Part shown: in pieces, positions 1 to 9,012 of the stretch
How the letters are laid out: each line of letters starts with the position of its first letter
Numbering within the stretch: position 1 is the first letter of the stretch
NCBI GenBank assembly: GCA_035487355.1
Contig: DATHMF010000020.1
Span: 62,001-126,000 of the forward strand
Length of the DNA stretch: 64,000 nucleotides
Reading direction: 5' to 3'
Origin: Terriglobales bacterium
GTDB taxonomy: Bacteria; Acidobacteriota; Terriglobia; Terriglobales; Acidobacteriaceae
Made by a program: the position numbers and the translations under genes
Notes under the pieces: model-generated
Told to the model about the DNA's origin: nothing
Seen by the model: the letters and a program-made list of their open reading frames with translations, nothing else
Database searches by the model: none

Positions 1-543
1 ATGACAGTCGCGGTGATTCCCCCAGATCGGGTTGAAATTCGGATCCGTGGCAGGCGGGATCGTTTGCCACGACAAAATGGCGCGAACCGTAGGCAGTACG
101 GGATCATCGCAATCCTCGGCATTCGGGGGCGTGTAGGAAATGGAAGCCGAATAACTCAGCGGCTTTTCGGCTTGCTCCGCGCAGTCGTTTGCATCGGGAA
201 TGTCGTGAACATTGATAGCAGCGAGGCCAGCATCAACGAAGCCAGCACCGCTGTCTACGAAAAAACGGATGTACTCAAACGAACCCGCTGAGCACTCATC
301 CCCTGAGTAGCCCGTGGGCTGTTTGACCTGGATGATGGCTTCAAGGACGCCCAGGTCCGGATTGTAGCCGACACAAGTCAGCTCCTCGAACACGGTGTCG
401 TTTGACAGTGGGAAAATGGGTTTAAGTTTGCTCTCTGGAAAGTTGCCGAAATAGTTGGGATTCTTCGCAATGAGTTTCGGAAACTGGAGGCGCTCGGCGT
501 GCCCTTTCGGGAGCACAGCCGCCTGATTATTGTGCTTAGCCAT
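1..543 (-). CDS. Hypothetical protein, 3' end outside the window
   Basis: An open frame of 181 codons runs from an ATG at 543 leftward to base 1 without a stop, so the C-terminus is missing. An AGGAG Shine-Dalgarno lies about 10 bases upstream of the ATG, which supports this start. The protein begins MAKHNNQAAVLPKGHAERL and has no signal peptide or membrane segment. It looks like a soluble beta-rich protein with several Cys residues and acidic patches. I recognise no domain and give no function. The rightward frame over the same bases (1-291) is a shadow of it. Confidence 0.7.
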   Translation of the reverse strand, partial: MAKHNNQAAVLPKGHAERLQFPKLIAKNPNYFGNFPESKLKPIFPLSNDTVFEELTCVGYNPDLGVLEAIIQVKQPTGYSGDECSAGSFEYIRFFVDSGAGFVDAGLAAINVHDIPDANDCAEQAEKPLSYSASISYTPPNAEDCDDPVLPTVRAILSWQTIPPATDPNFNPIWGNHRDCH

Positions 544-919
544 GACTATTATTTCTCCTTGGTGTGAACACCCATGCGCGCAGACTTACTCGGGTGGTGG
601 GGAGAGCACTCCGTGAGTCGCAGCCGGTCAAGGTTTCTCGCCAGCCGCGCGAGCGGGATGCTTGATAGTGCTTGACCCCTGCGAACCGTTACACAGAACG
701 TGTGCTGACCCTGACAATGAGAAGATATAAGCAGTTTTCTAATCCCATATCGGGAAGAGTGCAATTGTGGGAATTGTGAGACTTAGTTTGTGTCGCCCGT
801 CAGAATTGCAACTGCAACAGCTCCTTTTTCGGGCGCAAACTTTAGATCCCCTACCTGGATTGCGAGGGACAACGGCGCACACGGAAACGGTGCGCTAGAA
901 GTTAATATGCAAAAGGACC
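544..919. other. Intergenic spacer, nothing recognised
   Basis: 376 bases between two leftward genes. A 71-codon leftward frame (549-764) is rich in Arg, Ser and His and has no recognisable family; I treat it as chance. The promoter of the truncated gene on its left presumably lies here, but I cannot point to a convincing -35/-10 pair. Confidence 0.4.
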
Positions 920-3900
920 TCAATAGAGGAACTTCACTCCAAACTGGATTACCCGAGGATTACTAATGGTCGAAGTGATCGTGCCGAAAGCAGGATTGCC
1001 CAGCACTCCATTGGGTTGACTGAACGCTGGAGTATTTGCCAGGTTAAAGATCTCGGTGCGGAGTTGCAAATCGAGATTTTCTCTGATCTTAGAATTCTTA
1101 ATGAATGCAATATCTGCATCGCGGTAGGCGGGACCGCGAACCGGGTTGCGCGAACTGTTGCCTAAAGTGAATTGCGGCGCGGTGACGAACGCAGCGGTAT
1201 TGAAGAACTTAGCTGTTGATCGTTGATCGGAAGAAAGATTAGGGCTGGCGATCACGTTGGGGCGCTGCACTCCGTATCCGGCAAAAGCATTGAAATTGGT
1301 CACCTGAGTAATGGGCACTGGCAAGCCTGATTGCAATGTAACAAGCCCTGTGATCTGCCAACCGTTTGCCAGAATTGCCGGGAAGCCCTGGAGATGCACT
1401 GGGAGGTCCCATGTATAACAGGCGCTCAACACGTTAGGCATGTCTCCGGTAGAAGAATCACGTTCACGGCGCAGATTAAAGCTGTCTGCCACGGGAAAAT
1501 TCGCAATGGGGCCGGTGAGCACAGAAGCGTCGAAGACAGACGAGGCTTCGTCAATGAGCTTGGAGTGTGTGTAACTCACCAGGTAAGAAAGACCATGAGA
1601 AAGCCGCTGCTCCAGCCTGGCCTCGAAGGCATGATAATGCGTCCCACCGATGTTGTTACGGTAAAAGGACACCTGGGTAAACTCAGGAAACGGCATCAGC
1701 AATTGCGCCCGGGTGATGGTGGGCCCGCCCAGCGAAGAGCTGCGTGGAATGATGCCAAAGAACGGATTAGGAACGGTCTGGGTCAAGAACGGTCCAAGAG
1801 CGAGCTGACTCGGTTTCAACTGATTGAAATTTACGTCGGGCATGCCAACATGCACAATATGCGAGCCGGCATATCCCACCTGGAAAGAGACATTTTTGAA
1901 CAACTGGTGTTCGACGGCAAGGTTCCATTGCTGAACGTAACCGGAACCCAGGTTGTGGTTGGCGGTAAATACGCCCTGGCCTAGACCGGCGTCGGGCGTG
2001 AGTGGAATAGGCGCAACACTAGGTCCACTGGAGAGGATGAAGGCAGGAGAGACATTATTCAACGTCTTTTGGTTTACGGTCTGCAGAAATGGAAACTGCG
2101 GAGTGGTAAAAGGCGTAGTGATTCCGGCTTGCTCGATCCAGACCAGCCCGTAGCCGGAGCGAAGAACCGTCTTCGAATTCAGCAGGAAAGAGAGCCCAAC
2201 CCTCGGCCCGAAGTTCAGCCAATGCAGTTTGCGCGCGCTGCGAGAGAAACCGTTCTGGCCAAGATAATCAAGTTTTTGAGTCTGAAGGTTGAAAACAGCG
2301 CCCTGATTGTCAACTTCAGTGGAAGGAAAGTTCAACGTGTATCGCACCCCAGCGTTGATCGTCAGTCGCCGCGCAACCTTCCAGTCATCCTGAACAAAAT
2401 ACTCTTCAATCTGGGCGCGTGGACGGATGGGTTTGCCTTGAAGGTCAATCTGGAATTGTTGCACCTGGCCGAGCAAAAAGCTTGCCACCGCATTCCCGGT
2501 GGATGCCGCTTTTATCGGTGTGGACGGGTCGTTGGTGAAGAGCTGGGTAAACTGGAATGTTCCGGTCGGGTTGGGTGGTTGCAAAATGTCCAGGCGCTCC
2601 CAGCGGAAATCAGCGCCAAATTTCAGACTGTGCTTCCCTAGCTGCCAGGAAACGTTGTCCACAAATTCAGTAACGTCGGTACGGGAATTCAGATTGGTGC
2701 TGGCAGGAGCGCCTATCTGCTGCATTCCCGATATCTGGAAGACCGGTATAACGTTTTGAAATGCGCTGTTCGCGGGAATACCGGGCAGAGTAAGAGCTTG
2801 CGCAATGGGCGCGCTCAGGGTCGCTCCCCGGCGAGTCACGCCCCGCCGGGTATAACCAAAGCGGATTTCGTTCAGAAGGTATCCGTTGAACTCGTGCGTG
2901 TAATTGCCCACCACCTGCTGGCCCAGAGCATCGGTTGGACCGGCAACGCCGCTGGTGCCGGCAATGTTCACAATGTTTCCACTGCCATCGGGAAAAGGTG
3001 TTGCCGGACTTGCCACATCATGGAAATAAGAATAGCGGCCGAAAACCTGGTTACGTTCGTTGAAATGATGGTCCAGGCGGAGGTCAAACTGATTCTGATT
3101 TTCTGCGTCAATGGCAACACGTCTGAAATTATTGGCGGTTCCTGGCAGGTTGGGTAAAGGAAAATGGTTCAGAACGGCCAAGGCTGCCGCATCCATCCGG
3201 CCCGTGGGGATAATATCCCCAGAAAACTCTGTGCGATTGAACCCGCCGCTGCCGTTGGGTGTGGTGGTGGCCGGATCAAAGATTTTTTGGCCACTAAAGT
3301 TTCCCTGCCGTTGCGCCAGAGTTGGAACAGTGGAAATTCGTGTAACCCCAATGGCCTGCCGGCTGCCCTGGTAGTCGGTAAAGAAGAACGTGCGGGCGTG
3401 GAGGATAGGGCCGCCAACCGTGGCCCCAAATTGATTGCGACGGAATTCAGGGTTTCGGCTGCCCGGTGGCGCAAAAAAATCGCGGGCATTAAACATCTCG
3501 TTACGAACAAATTCAAAGGCGGTGCCGTGGAACTGGTTCGTTCCGGCTTTGGTGGAAAGGTTGACCACGCCTCCGTTGAACCGGCCAAATTGTGCCGGAA
3601 CACTGTTGCTTTCAACGCTGAAATCCTGAATGGCATCAATCACGGGGAAAAACACTACTTGGCCTGGCTCAGGCAATAACGAAGTAATACCGTCAAACAA
3701 GTACTCATTGGTTCGGGGCCGCCCCCCGTTGATACGGGGTAATACGGTTCCTGGAGGCAACGCCACTCCTGGAGACAGAGTAGCCAGGGTCACAAAAGTA
3801 CGTCCGTTGAGAGGGATCGCCTCCATCTTTTCGCGTGTAACCACCTGCCGCAGGCTGCCTGATTCGGTTTGTAAAAGAGGAGCATCAGCAGTAACCGTCA

Positions 3901-4264
3901 CCGCCTCGCTCTTAGCGCCTGCTACCAGATGCGGATCTATCACTGCCCGGTCGCCTGTTCTGAGATTGATTCCGGTCTGCTCCAGACGTTTAAACCCATT
4001 GGCTTCTACCGCGAGTTTGTAGATACCAGGCCGGAGTTCGCTGAACAAATAGATACCGTCGGCTCCGGAATTGGTAGTCACGTCGATTCCGGTTTCAATT
4101 GCCGTAAGAATCACATGGGCATTGGCTACTGCCGCCCCTGATGCGTCCAGAACCCGGCCGGTCAGGTCGGCGCTGCCGGCCTGCGCGAAAGCGACAGATC
4201 GCAATCCAACAAGAAAGACAATCAGCAGTACGAAACGTGCGCTCTTCTTCATAGCGTTTTTCAT
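920..4264 (-). CDS. TonB-dependent receptor, Oar-like, with carboxypeptidase-regulatory N-domain
   Basis: Outer-membrane beta-barrel receptor of 1114 residues. A signal peptide covers about residues 1-28 (ends VAFAQ). It is followed by a carboxypeptidase-regulatory-like beta-sandwich (about 30-115, containing LTGRVLDASGAAV), a plug region (about 120-250, with PLNGRTF and the FDG signature) and a long barrel. The protein ends in an aromatic residue (GVKFLY), as barrel proteins do. This architecture is the large Oar/SusC-like family greatly expanded in Acidobacteriota; substrates are often glycans or peptides, but the ligand cannot be read here. ATG at 4252 is an alternative start. The gene is divergent from the molybdopterin-fold gene over a perfect palindrome, so the two are probably co-regulated. 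Confidence 0.93.
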   Translation of the reverse strand: MKNAMKKSARFVLLIVFLVGLRSVAFAQAGSADLTGRVLDASGAAVANAHVILTAIETGIDVTTNSGADGIYLFSELRPGIYKLAVEANGFKRLEQTGINLRTGDRAVIDPHLVAGAKSEAVTVTADAPLLQTESGSLRQVVTREKMEAIPLNGRTFVTLATLSPGVALPPGTVLPRINGGRPRTNEYLFDGITSLLPEPGQVVFFPVIDAIQDFSVESNSVPAQFGRFNGGVVNLSTKAGTNQFHGTAFEFVRNEMFNARDFFAPPGSRNPEFRRNQFGATVGGPILHARTFFFTDYQGSRQAIGVTRISTVPTLAQRQGNFSGQKIFDPATTTPNGSGGFNRTEFSGDIIPTGRMDAAALAVLNHFPLPNLPGTANNFRRVAIDAENQNQFDLRLDHHFNERNQVFGRYSYFHDVASPATPFPDGSGNIVNIAGTSGVAGPTDALGQQVVGNYTHEFNGYLLNEIRFGYTRRGVTRRGATLSAPIAQALTLPGIPANSAFQNVIPVFQISGMQQIGAPASTNLNSRTDVTEFVDNVSWQLGKHSLKFGADFRWERLDILQPPNPTGTFQFTQLFTNDPSTPIKAASTGNAVASFLLGQVQQFQIDLQGKPIRPRAQIEEYFVQDDWKVARRLTINAGVRYTLNFPSTEVDNQGAVFNLQTQKLDYLGQNGFSRSARKLHWLNFGPRVGLSFLLNSKTVLRSGYGLVWIEQAGITTPFTTPQFPFLQTVNQKTLNNVSPAFILSSGPSVAPIPLTPDAGLGQGVFTANHNLGSGYVQQWNLAVEHQLFKNVSFQVGYAGSHIVHVGMPDVNFNQLKPSQLALGPFLTQTVPNPFFGIIPRSSSLGGPTITRAQLLMPFPEFTQVSFYRNNIGGTHYHAFEARLEQRLSHGLSYLVSYTHSKLIDEASSVFDASVLTGPIANFPVADSFNLRRERDSSTGDMPNVLSACYTWDLPVHLQGFPAILANGWQITGLVTLQSGLPVPITQVTNFNAFAGYGVQRPNVIASPNLSSDQRSTAKFFNTAAFVTAPQFTLGNSSRNPVRGPAYRDADIAFIKNSKIRENLDLQLRTEIFNLANTPAFSQPNGVLGNPAFGTITSTISNPRVIQFGVKFLY

Positions 4265-4276
4265 AAAAATAACGGT

Positions 4277-4303
4277 TTTATACTGTTAAAATCGCTATGT
4301 CAA
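4277..4303 (-). promoter_or_regulatory. Probable promoter of the TonB-dependent receptor
   Basis: Reading leftward there is a TTGACA (-35, 4303-4298) and a TATAAA (-10, 4282-4277) with a 15-base spacer; a 17-base spacer gives TAAAAC. The predicted transcription start falls only a few bases before the ATG at 4264, so the transcript would be nearly leaderless. The -35 overlaps the palindrome at 4302-4321. Confidence 0.5.
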
Positions 4304-4321
4304 ATCGTATATATACGATTT
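4302..4321. promoter_or_regulatory. 20-bp perfect palindrome, probable operator
   Basis: The sequence AAATCGTATATATACGATTT equals its own reverse complement over all 20 bases. It overlaps the -35 of the leftward receptor gene and lies 17 bases before the ATG of the rightward gene. Its position fits a dimeric regulator controlling both divergent genes. The binder is unknown. Confidence 0.6.
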
Positions 4322-4338
4322 ACTACAATTTCCCTTCT

Positions 4339-4851
4339 ATGAAAAACGCCCGTTTATTTGCCGCTGTTTTCGTTCTGCAAGTTATTGCCTTGGCCCAACA
4401 AACCAGCTCTCTCCGGCTGGAAATCAATGGTGACGTGGCCAAATCTATCGTGTATGAGGAAGCACAATGGAAACAACTTAGACACATTTCCATATCAGCA
4501 ACCAATTTGCATGACAAAAAGACCGCTACTTACAGCGGAGTACGATTACTGGATTTGTTGAAAGAAGCGGGAGTGCCGAGTGGAGAGAGTTTGCGGGGCA
4601 AAACCTTGGCCTCCTGCATAGTTGTAATCGCTGCCGACGGCTATCAGGTAGTCTTTTCCCTGGCCGAACTGGATGAGAGCATCGGGAATGAACAGGTGCT
4701 GGTAGCCGATGCGGAAGATGGCAAACCGTTGTCACCTGAGACAGGACCATTACGGCTCATTGTTCCAGGAGACAAACGCCCAGCCCGCTGGGTGCGGATG
4801 GTGAAAACAATCCGCGTAGTCACCAATCCTTCATCAGCATCAGCTCCGTAG
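4339..4851 (+). CDS. Secreted molybdopterin-binding-fold protein (SUOX-like)
   Basis: 170 residues. ATG 4339 starts a clear signal peptide (MKNARLFAAVFVLQVIALAQ); a longer frame from 4297 would bury it, so 4339 is preferred. The mature part resembles the small oxidoreductase molybdopterin-binding domain (PF00174-like): GVRLLDLLKEAGVP, VIAADGYQVVFSLAELD and the closing PLRLIVPGDKRPARWVRMVK are typical of that fold. No partner subunit or cofactor gene is nearby, and whether it binds a molybdenum cofactor is not shown. It is divergent from the TonB-dependent receptor, and shared control suggests an uptake or periplasmic role linked to the receptor's ligand. Confidence 0.75.
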   Translation: MKNARLFAAVFVLQVIALAQQTSSLRLEINGDVAKSIVYEEAQWKQLRHISISATNLHDKKTATYSGVRLLDLLKEAGVPSGESLRGKTLASCIVVIAADGYQVVFSLAELDESIGNEQVLVADAEDGKPLSPETGPLRLIVPGDKRPARWVRMVKTIRVVTNPSSASAP

Positions 4852-4875
4852 ATTTGTAGCAGTTCTAATGCTTCT

Positions 4876-5259
4876 TCATTCAGGCGGCATAAGCGGTTCT
4901 GTGGGCGCAATCTGAAGTGTGAAATCAAGCTTGTTCGGCTGCATTCTCAGGATATATACCTTGGCACACTGAGGGCGAAAGCCTTGCCTCGAAACCATCA
5001 CATCATAGTAATAACCTGCCGGTAGTTTCATCTTGAATTCACCCGATGAGGGACTGGGGTTGATCTTAAAATCTTCGTATTTTGCTTCGATCTTCTTCCC
5101 ATTCCGAGCAAGCGATCCATCAGCATGAACGATGATTACCGCGTCAATGAGGACTGCGCCTTGTGGGTCCTTGATCTCCCCGGTCAGAATACCCATGCGT
5201 TGAGCATAGACCGGCGATATCACTACACAAAGTAGCCCGAGCATAGTTAGAGTTCGCAT
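4876..5259 (-). CDS. Secreted carboxypeptidase-regulatory-like domain protein
   Basis: 127 residues from ATG 5259. A signal peptide (MRTLTMLGLLCVVISPVYAQ) precedes one small beta-sandwich: LTGEIKDPQGAVLIDAVIIV opens it and LPAGYYYDVMVSRQGF is the conserved turn of the carboxypeptidase-regulatory/CnaB-like fold. Such stand-alone domains are frequent periplasmic or surface proteins in this phylum. The gene is convergent with the molybdopterin-fold gene, with 24 bases between stops. Its function is unknown beyond a likely structural or binding role. Confidence 0.7.
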   Translation of the reverse strand: MRTLTMLGLLCVVISPVYAQRMGILTGEIKDPQGAVLIDAVIIVHADGSLARNGKKIEAKYEDFKINPSPSSGEFKMKLPAGYYYDVMVSRQGFRPQCAKVYILRMQPNKLDFTLQIAPTEPLMPPE

Positions 5260-5286
5260 GAAAACCCCTGATGAAATTTTGTGGCT

Positions 5287-6900
5287 TTACGCCGAGACCT
5301 CCGCGGCATCGGGCAACGAAGCTTGCACCGCGCGTTCCTGCGCCCAGGCTCGCAGCTTATCAATGTCTTCAGCGCGTGTGGCTGAGAGCGGAACGGTAGC
5401 AGCCAACTCGTCGAGGATGGTATCGGTAGTCATAAATTTTTTGTCGGCATAGGCGGAGTACATGGCCGATTTGATGGCGGCATCAATCTCCGCTCCGGAA
5501 TAGCCGTGTGACGCTGCGATCAGCTTAGGCAGGCTGAAATCGGAAACGTTTAATTTGTGCTTGGTCAACTGGACGGTCAAAATCGCCTTACGCTCGGCGG
5601 CGTTGGGCAGGTCCACGAAAAAGATCTCATCAAAGCGGCCCTTCCGAATCAGCTCAGGCGGGAGCGCATTGACGTTGTTGCAGGTGGCGGCGACGAAGAC
5701 CGCGGCTTTGCGGTCCTGCATCCAGGAGAGAAAGGAGCCGAGCAGTCGCGAACTCACGCCTGCGTCTACAGAAGCCGAATCCGGGCCGCTGCCGGCAAAA
5801 ACTTTTTCCAACTCATCAATCCACAGCACGGCGGGCGCCAACTGTTCGGCAATGGTGAACATCTTGTGGATGTGTTTTTCGGTTTCACCGACGAATTTGT
5901 CGTAGATCGCCGAGGTATCAAACTTCACCAGCGGCAGCTTCCACTCGCCGGCGACGGCGCGGGCACACATGCTTTTGCCGCATCCCTGCACCCCCAGAAT
6001 AATGACTCCGCGCGGCGGTTCAAGGCCTGCAGCACGGGCGCAGTCTTCCCAGGTGCCTGCCCGGCGCCCCAGCCATTTCTTCAGGTTCTCAAGCCCGCCA
6101 ATCGAAGAGAGGGTTTCTTCTGCGTCAACAAATTCCAGCATGCCGCTGCGCCGCAGCATCTCTTTTTTCGCTTCCAGCACATCAGTCGCAACTTCCGGCG
6201 TCAAGGCGTAGCGGCTCACAATCGCATGGGCTACGGCACGCTCGGCTTCCTCCTCCGTCAGGCCGCAGAGGTTGCAGCCCATCGCTTCCATGTCGGCAGG
6301 GGAAGTTTTACGTTTGAGGGTGAGCTTTTTGCCCAGCCGCTGAAAAGTTTCTTCCACGATCTGCTTCAAACGGGTGCGGTCAGGCAGGGGCAGGTCGAGG
6401 TATTCCGCCTGGGACTGGAGCTCGGGCGGAAGCGCGATCGAAGGGGCGGTAATGACGAGCGTGCAATGCTTGTCAGAAAACTCTTGCGCCACTTCGCGCA
6501 GGCGGCGCGCAACCACTGCATCTTCAATGTGACGGTGAAAATCTTTCAAAATGTAAACCGCCGGCAGCGTCAGGGTGAGCAGATGCGCCAGTACGCCGCC
6601 GGGTTCCTGGGTGTTCAAGATTGATCCCGCACCGCTGGCTATGTTGATCTCGTTCTGTGTGATGGGCGCAAGGAAATCCTGCACAGCATAGTGACTGGGC
6701 GGAATTGGCTTGTTGGGCTTGGCTTCATAGCGCCTGAGCCCGTCGGCCACGCTCCACTCAAAAACCGGCAGATCCAGTTCGCTGGCGGCCAGGCGCACCA
6801 TCTCGAGGGCCTGCAGCTCCTCAACCGTTTCCATGATGATCAAGGGAGAGCTGGAGTTGATATAGACCTTAAGCCGCTCGACAGGAGACCCGTTTGGCAT
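5287..6900 (-). CDS. Ycf46-like AAA+ ATPase
   Basis: 537 residues from ATG 6900; a TTG at 6933 would add 11 residues and neither has a strong ribosome site. The N-terminal 250 residues form a degenerate ATPase-like module (starts with PLIIMETVEE, as in Ycf46 proteins). The C-terminal AAA+ module has Walker A GVQGCGKS (about 303-310), Walker B VLWIDE (about 358-363), sensor-1 ATCNN and an arginine-finger region RKGRFDE. Ycf46 proteins were described in cyanobacteria and plastids and are linked to inorganic-carbon regulation; the role here is unknown. The gene is divergent from rpsT with a gap of about 108 bases. Confidence 0.85.
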   Translation of the reverse strand: MPNGSPVERLKVYINSSSPLIIMETVEELQALEMVRLAASELDLPVFEWSVADGLRRYEAKPNKPIPPSHYAVQDFLAPITQNEINIASGAGSILNTQEPGGVLAHLLTLTLPAVYILKDFHRHIEDAVVARRLREVAQEFSDKHCTLVITAPSIALPPELQSQAEYLDLPLPDRTRLKQIVEETFQRLGKKLTLKRKTSPADMEAMGCNLCGLTEEEAERAVAHAIVSRYALTPEVATDVLEAKKEMLRRSGMLEFVDAEETLSSIGGLENLKKWLGRRAGTWEDCARAAGLEPPRGVIILGVQGCGKSMCARAVAGEWKLPLVKFDTSAIYDKFVGETEKHIHKMFTIAEQLAPAVLWIDELEKVFAGSGPDSASVDAGVSSRLLGSFLSWMQDRKAAVFVAATCNNVNALPPELIRKGRFDEIFFVDLPNAAERKAILTVQLTKHKLNVSDFSLPKLIAASHGYSGAEIDAAIKSAMYSAYADKKFMTTDTILDELAATVPLSATRAEDIDKLRAWAQERAVQASLPDAAEVSA

Positions 6901-7008
6901 ACGTTTGACCGTAAATGTCTGGTTTGCGTACAATACAGTATTCCGCGTTGTTCGGAAACATTTTCTTGGACCGCTGCTTCAGCGGCTTCTGAAGGATTTC
7001 AATACATC

Positions 7009-7272
7009 ATGGCCAATCATTTTTCGGCGCTGAAACGCGCCCGACAGACAGAAAAACGCACCGCCCATAACCGCGCGAATAGCAGCACGCTGCGCACACA
7101 GATCCGCGGCCTTCGTGAAGTTTTGGCCGGCAAAGATAAAGCCGCAGCCGAAACCAAATTCCGCGAGACGGTCGCGCTCATTGACAAGGCAATCCAGAAG
7201 GGCGTAATCCACAAGAACACTGCTGCCCGTTATAAGTCCCGTTTGTCGGCCCGCTTGAAGAAAATGGCATAG
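7009..7272 (+). CDS. rpsT: 30S ribosomal protein S20
   Basis: 87 residues starting MANHFSALKRARQTEKR, the hallmark N-terminus of S20. The protein is Lys/Arg-rich and three-helical and ends RLSARLKKMA. ATG 7009 is preceded by GAAGG about 12 bases upstream; the frame extends further upstream to 6691 but that part is only a shadow of the AAA+ gene. S20 binds 16S rRNA early in 30S assembly. It is monocistronic here. The next gene (holA) ends toward it on the other strand 34 bases downstream. Confidence 0.97.
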   Translation: MANHFSALKRARQTEKRTAHNRANSSTLRTQIRGLREVLAGKDKAAAETKFRETVALIDKAIQKGVIHKNTAARYKSRLSARLKKMA

Positions 7273-7305
7273 TTCCCGCTGTAAGTTCCAAGTTTCTAGT
7301 TCCAG

Positions 7306-8436
7306 CTATACCGGAAGCTCTTCCTGCTGCCAGGCGGGAGGCAGTACCTTTGGCTCCGAAGCCAAATCCAGAATCAGATTTTCCAGAACCAGACGCTTGC
7401 TGGGAGGGCTGCTGCGCAGAGCCAGATCGGCACGGGCGATGAGGCGGAGTGCGCGGGTAATTTCGCGGCGGGATTTATAGCGGCGGGCCTGGCGGATGAT
7501 GTCATCCGCGGCAAAGGGCGGAACACGAAAGCCCTGCCACAGGGCCTGCCAGATGGTGCGCGAATCGCGCACATTTTTTTCCAGGATGACCAGCATCTGC
7601 CGGAAGGTGCGCGCCAGCATGTAAAGATGCCCGATGGAAGCTTCTTCGCCGTCGCCCGTGCTAAGAATGGCATCCAGGATGTTCAACGCACGCGCCCGGT
7701 CTTTGGAGCTGATGGCATCAGTCAGCTCATAGAGAGAACGCTGCTTGGCGGCAAGCACCATGGTCTCAACATCGCCCAGCGAAATCTTCTTTCTCTCGCC
7801 GGTATACAAGATCAATTTTTCCAGCTCGCCAGAGATCATCGTCATGTCGCCGCCGAGAGCGTCTACCAGTTCGCGAGCGGCGTCGGAATCAATTTTGACA
7901 TCCTGGGCCGCGGCGCTCTCCACCGTCCAACGCACGGCATCGCCTTCTTCTACGCGCGCCAGCTCAACGATGCCGCAGAATTCCCCCAAGGTCTCGCGGA
8001 TGCGCTCGAAGCGCTCTTTATCCTGCATATCCATGCGGCGCACATCGGCGGGAATGCTGAGGTGATCGGCAATCAGAATGAGCAGTGCATCGGGATTGGG
8101 GTTTTTCACATAGCGCTCAATCGCGTCAAAATCTTCCTTGTGGCTGCCGCGCCCATAAAGAGCTTTGACACCGCGAATAAAAAACACCTGGAATGGGGCC
8201 ATCAGTGAAGGGGTGCGCGCGCGATCAAGAATTTCTCCCAGATCGGTTTCGGCGAGATCAAACTCATAAAGGCTGAATTCGCGAAGCTCGGGAGGAACAA
8301 GGTGCTCGAGGATGGCGTCGCGGCAGCGGCGGCGGAAAAAGGCCTCGTCGCCAACCAGAATATACGCAGGATTCAGCTTGCGCGTCGAAACTTCGGCTTC
8401 AAAGCGTTCGGTTTGGCTGAATCCGGAGCGCGGCAA
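7306..8436 (-). CDS. holA: DNA polymerase III, delta subunit
   Basis: 376 residues. The start is TTG at 8436, one base after the lptE stop, with GGAG about 10 bases upstream inside lptE, which indicates translational coupling. The N-terminal domain begins with the HolA-type segment PAYILVGDEAFFRRRCRDAI, followed by the second ATPase-like domain (LLILIADHLSIP) and the helical C-terminal collar domain (SLYELTDAISSKDRARAL, then ARTFRQMLVI). Delta opens the beta sliding clamp in the clamp loader. The lptE-holA pair is conserved in many bacteria and supports both calls. Confidence 0.92.
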   Translation of the reverse strand: MPRSGFSQTERFEAEVSTRKLNPAYILVGDEAFFRRRCRDAILEHLVPPELREFSLYEFDLAETDLGEILDRARTPSLMAPFQVFFIRGVKALYGRGSHKEDFDAIERYVKNPNPDALLILIADHLSIPADVRRMDMQDKERFERIRETLGEFCGIVELARVEEGDAVRWTVESAAAQDVKIDSDAARELVDALGGDMTMISGELEKLILYTGERKKISLGDVETMVLAAKQRSLYELTDAISSKDRARALNILDAILSTGDGEEASIGHLYMLARTFRQMLVILEKNVRDSRTIWQALWQGFRVPPFAADDIIRQARRYKSRREITRALRLIARADLALRSSPPSKRLVLENLILDLASEPKVLPPAWQQEELPV

Positions 8437-8437
8437 T

Positions 8438-8959
8438 TCAGTAATTCTCCAAAATGTTACTCACCAGTGTACGCGCGAAATCGTTGGAGAGACGGTCCAG
8501 TGCGGGGGTTTCTTCGCGAAAAAAGGTGGCCGGGTCGAGAGAAAACTCATATTCCTCACGGAGCGAATAGTTCGGATTTTCAAATAACGTCTTGCCGTTA
8601 CGGTCCACGAGCTTAACCCGGGCGTAGACTACAACCTCCGCGCTCGACTGGCGTCCGTTGGTTGGGTCATAGGTCAATCCATAGATATAAATGCCGGCCA
8701 CGGTACCGCTCAAAGTGGCGTCGGCCTGCGGAGAGTCAGAGTTCACAATGCGATAGTTGGTCCGGCTGGTAAACTCGCGCACCACGGCCGCGGTCAGAAT
8801 TTGCTCGATGCGATAATTCTGCGTGTTGTTGGCGAACATAGGAATGGCGATGGTGCGGACTTCAGTAGGAATTCTCACCGCTTTGCCGGCCGTGTGATAG
8901 CCACAACCGGTCAACGCCAGGAACAAAAGCAGGCTTGCAACAAGAATAGGTTTCTTCAT
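8438..8959 (-). CDS. lptE: LPS-assembly lipoprotein LptE
   Basis: 173 residues from ATG 8959. A short signal peptide ends in the lipobox LTGC with Cys19 as the lipidation site, followed by GYHTAG, the typical LptE opening. The body carries RTIAIPMFANNTQNYRIE and the C-terminal DRLSNDFARTLVSNILENY. LptE plugs the LptD barrel in the outer membrane during LPS export. A GTG at 9016 overlaps the upstream stop (GTGA) and would add 19 residues before the signal peptide; I prefer 8959 because of the lipobox distance. The next gene, holA, begins one base after its stop. Confidence 0.88.
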   Translation of the reverse strand: MKKPILVASLLLFLALTGCGYHTAGKAVRIPTEVRTIAIPMFANNTQNYRIEQILTAAVVREFTSRTNYRIVNSDSPQADATLSGTVAGIYIYGLTYDPTNGRQSSAEVVVYARVKLVDRNGKTLFENPNYSLREEYEFSLDPATFFREETPALDRLSNDFARTLVSNILENY

Positions 8960-9012
8960 CGTCAAAACAGATCCCCTCGCATCAGTTCGAATGACAAATA
9001 CAGATTTCGCTT

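Noticed and set aside
1..291. Rightward 96-codon frame at the left edge
   Set aside because: It lies antisense to a leftward frame with a good start, ribosome site and protein-like composition.
549..764. Leftward 71-codon frame
   Set aside because: Arg/Ser/His-rich, no family features, no ribosome site; consistent with a random frame in GC-rich DNA.
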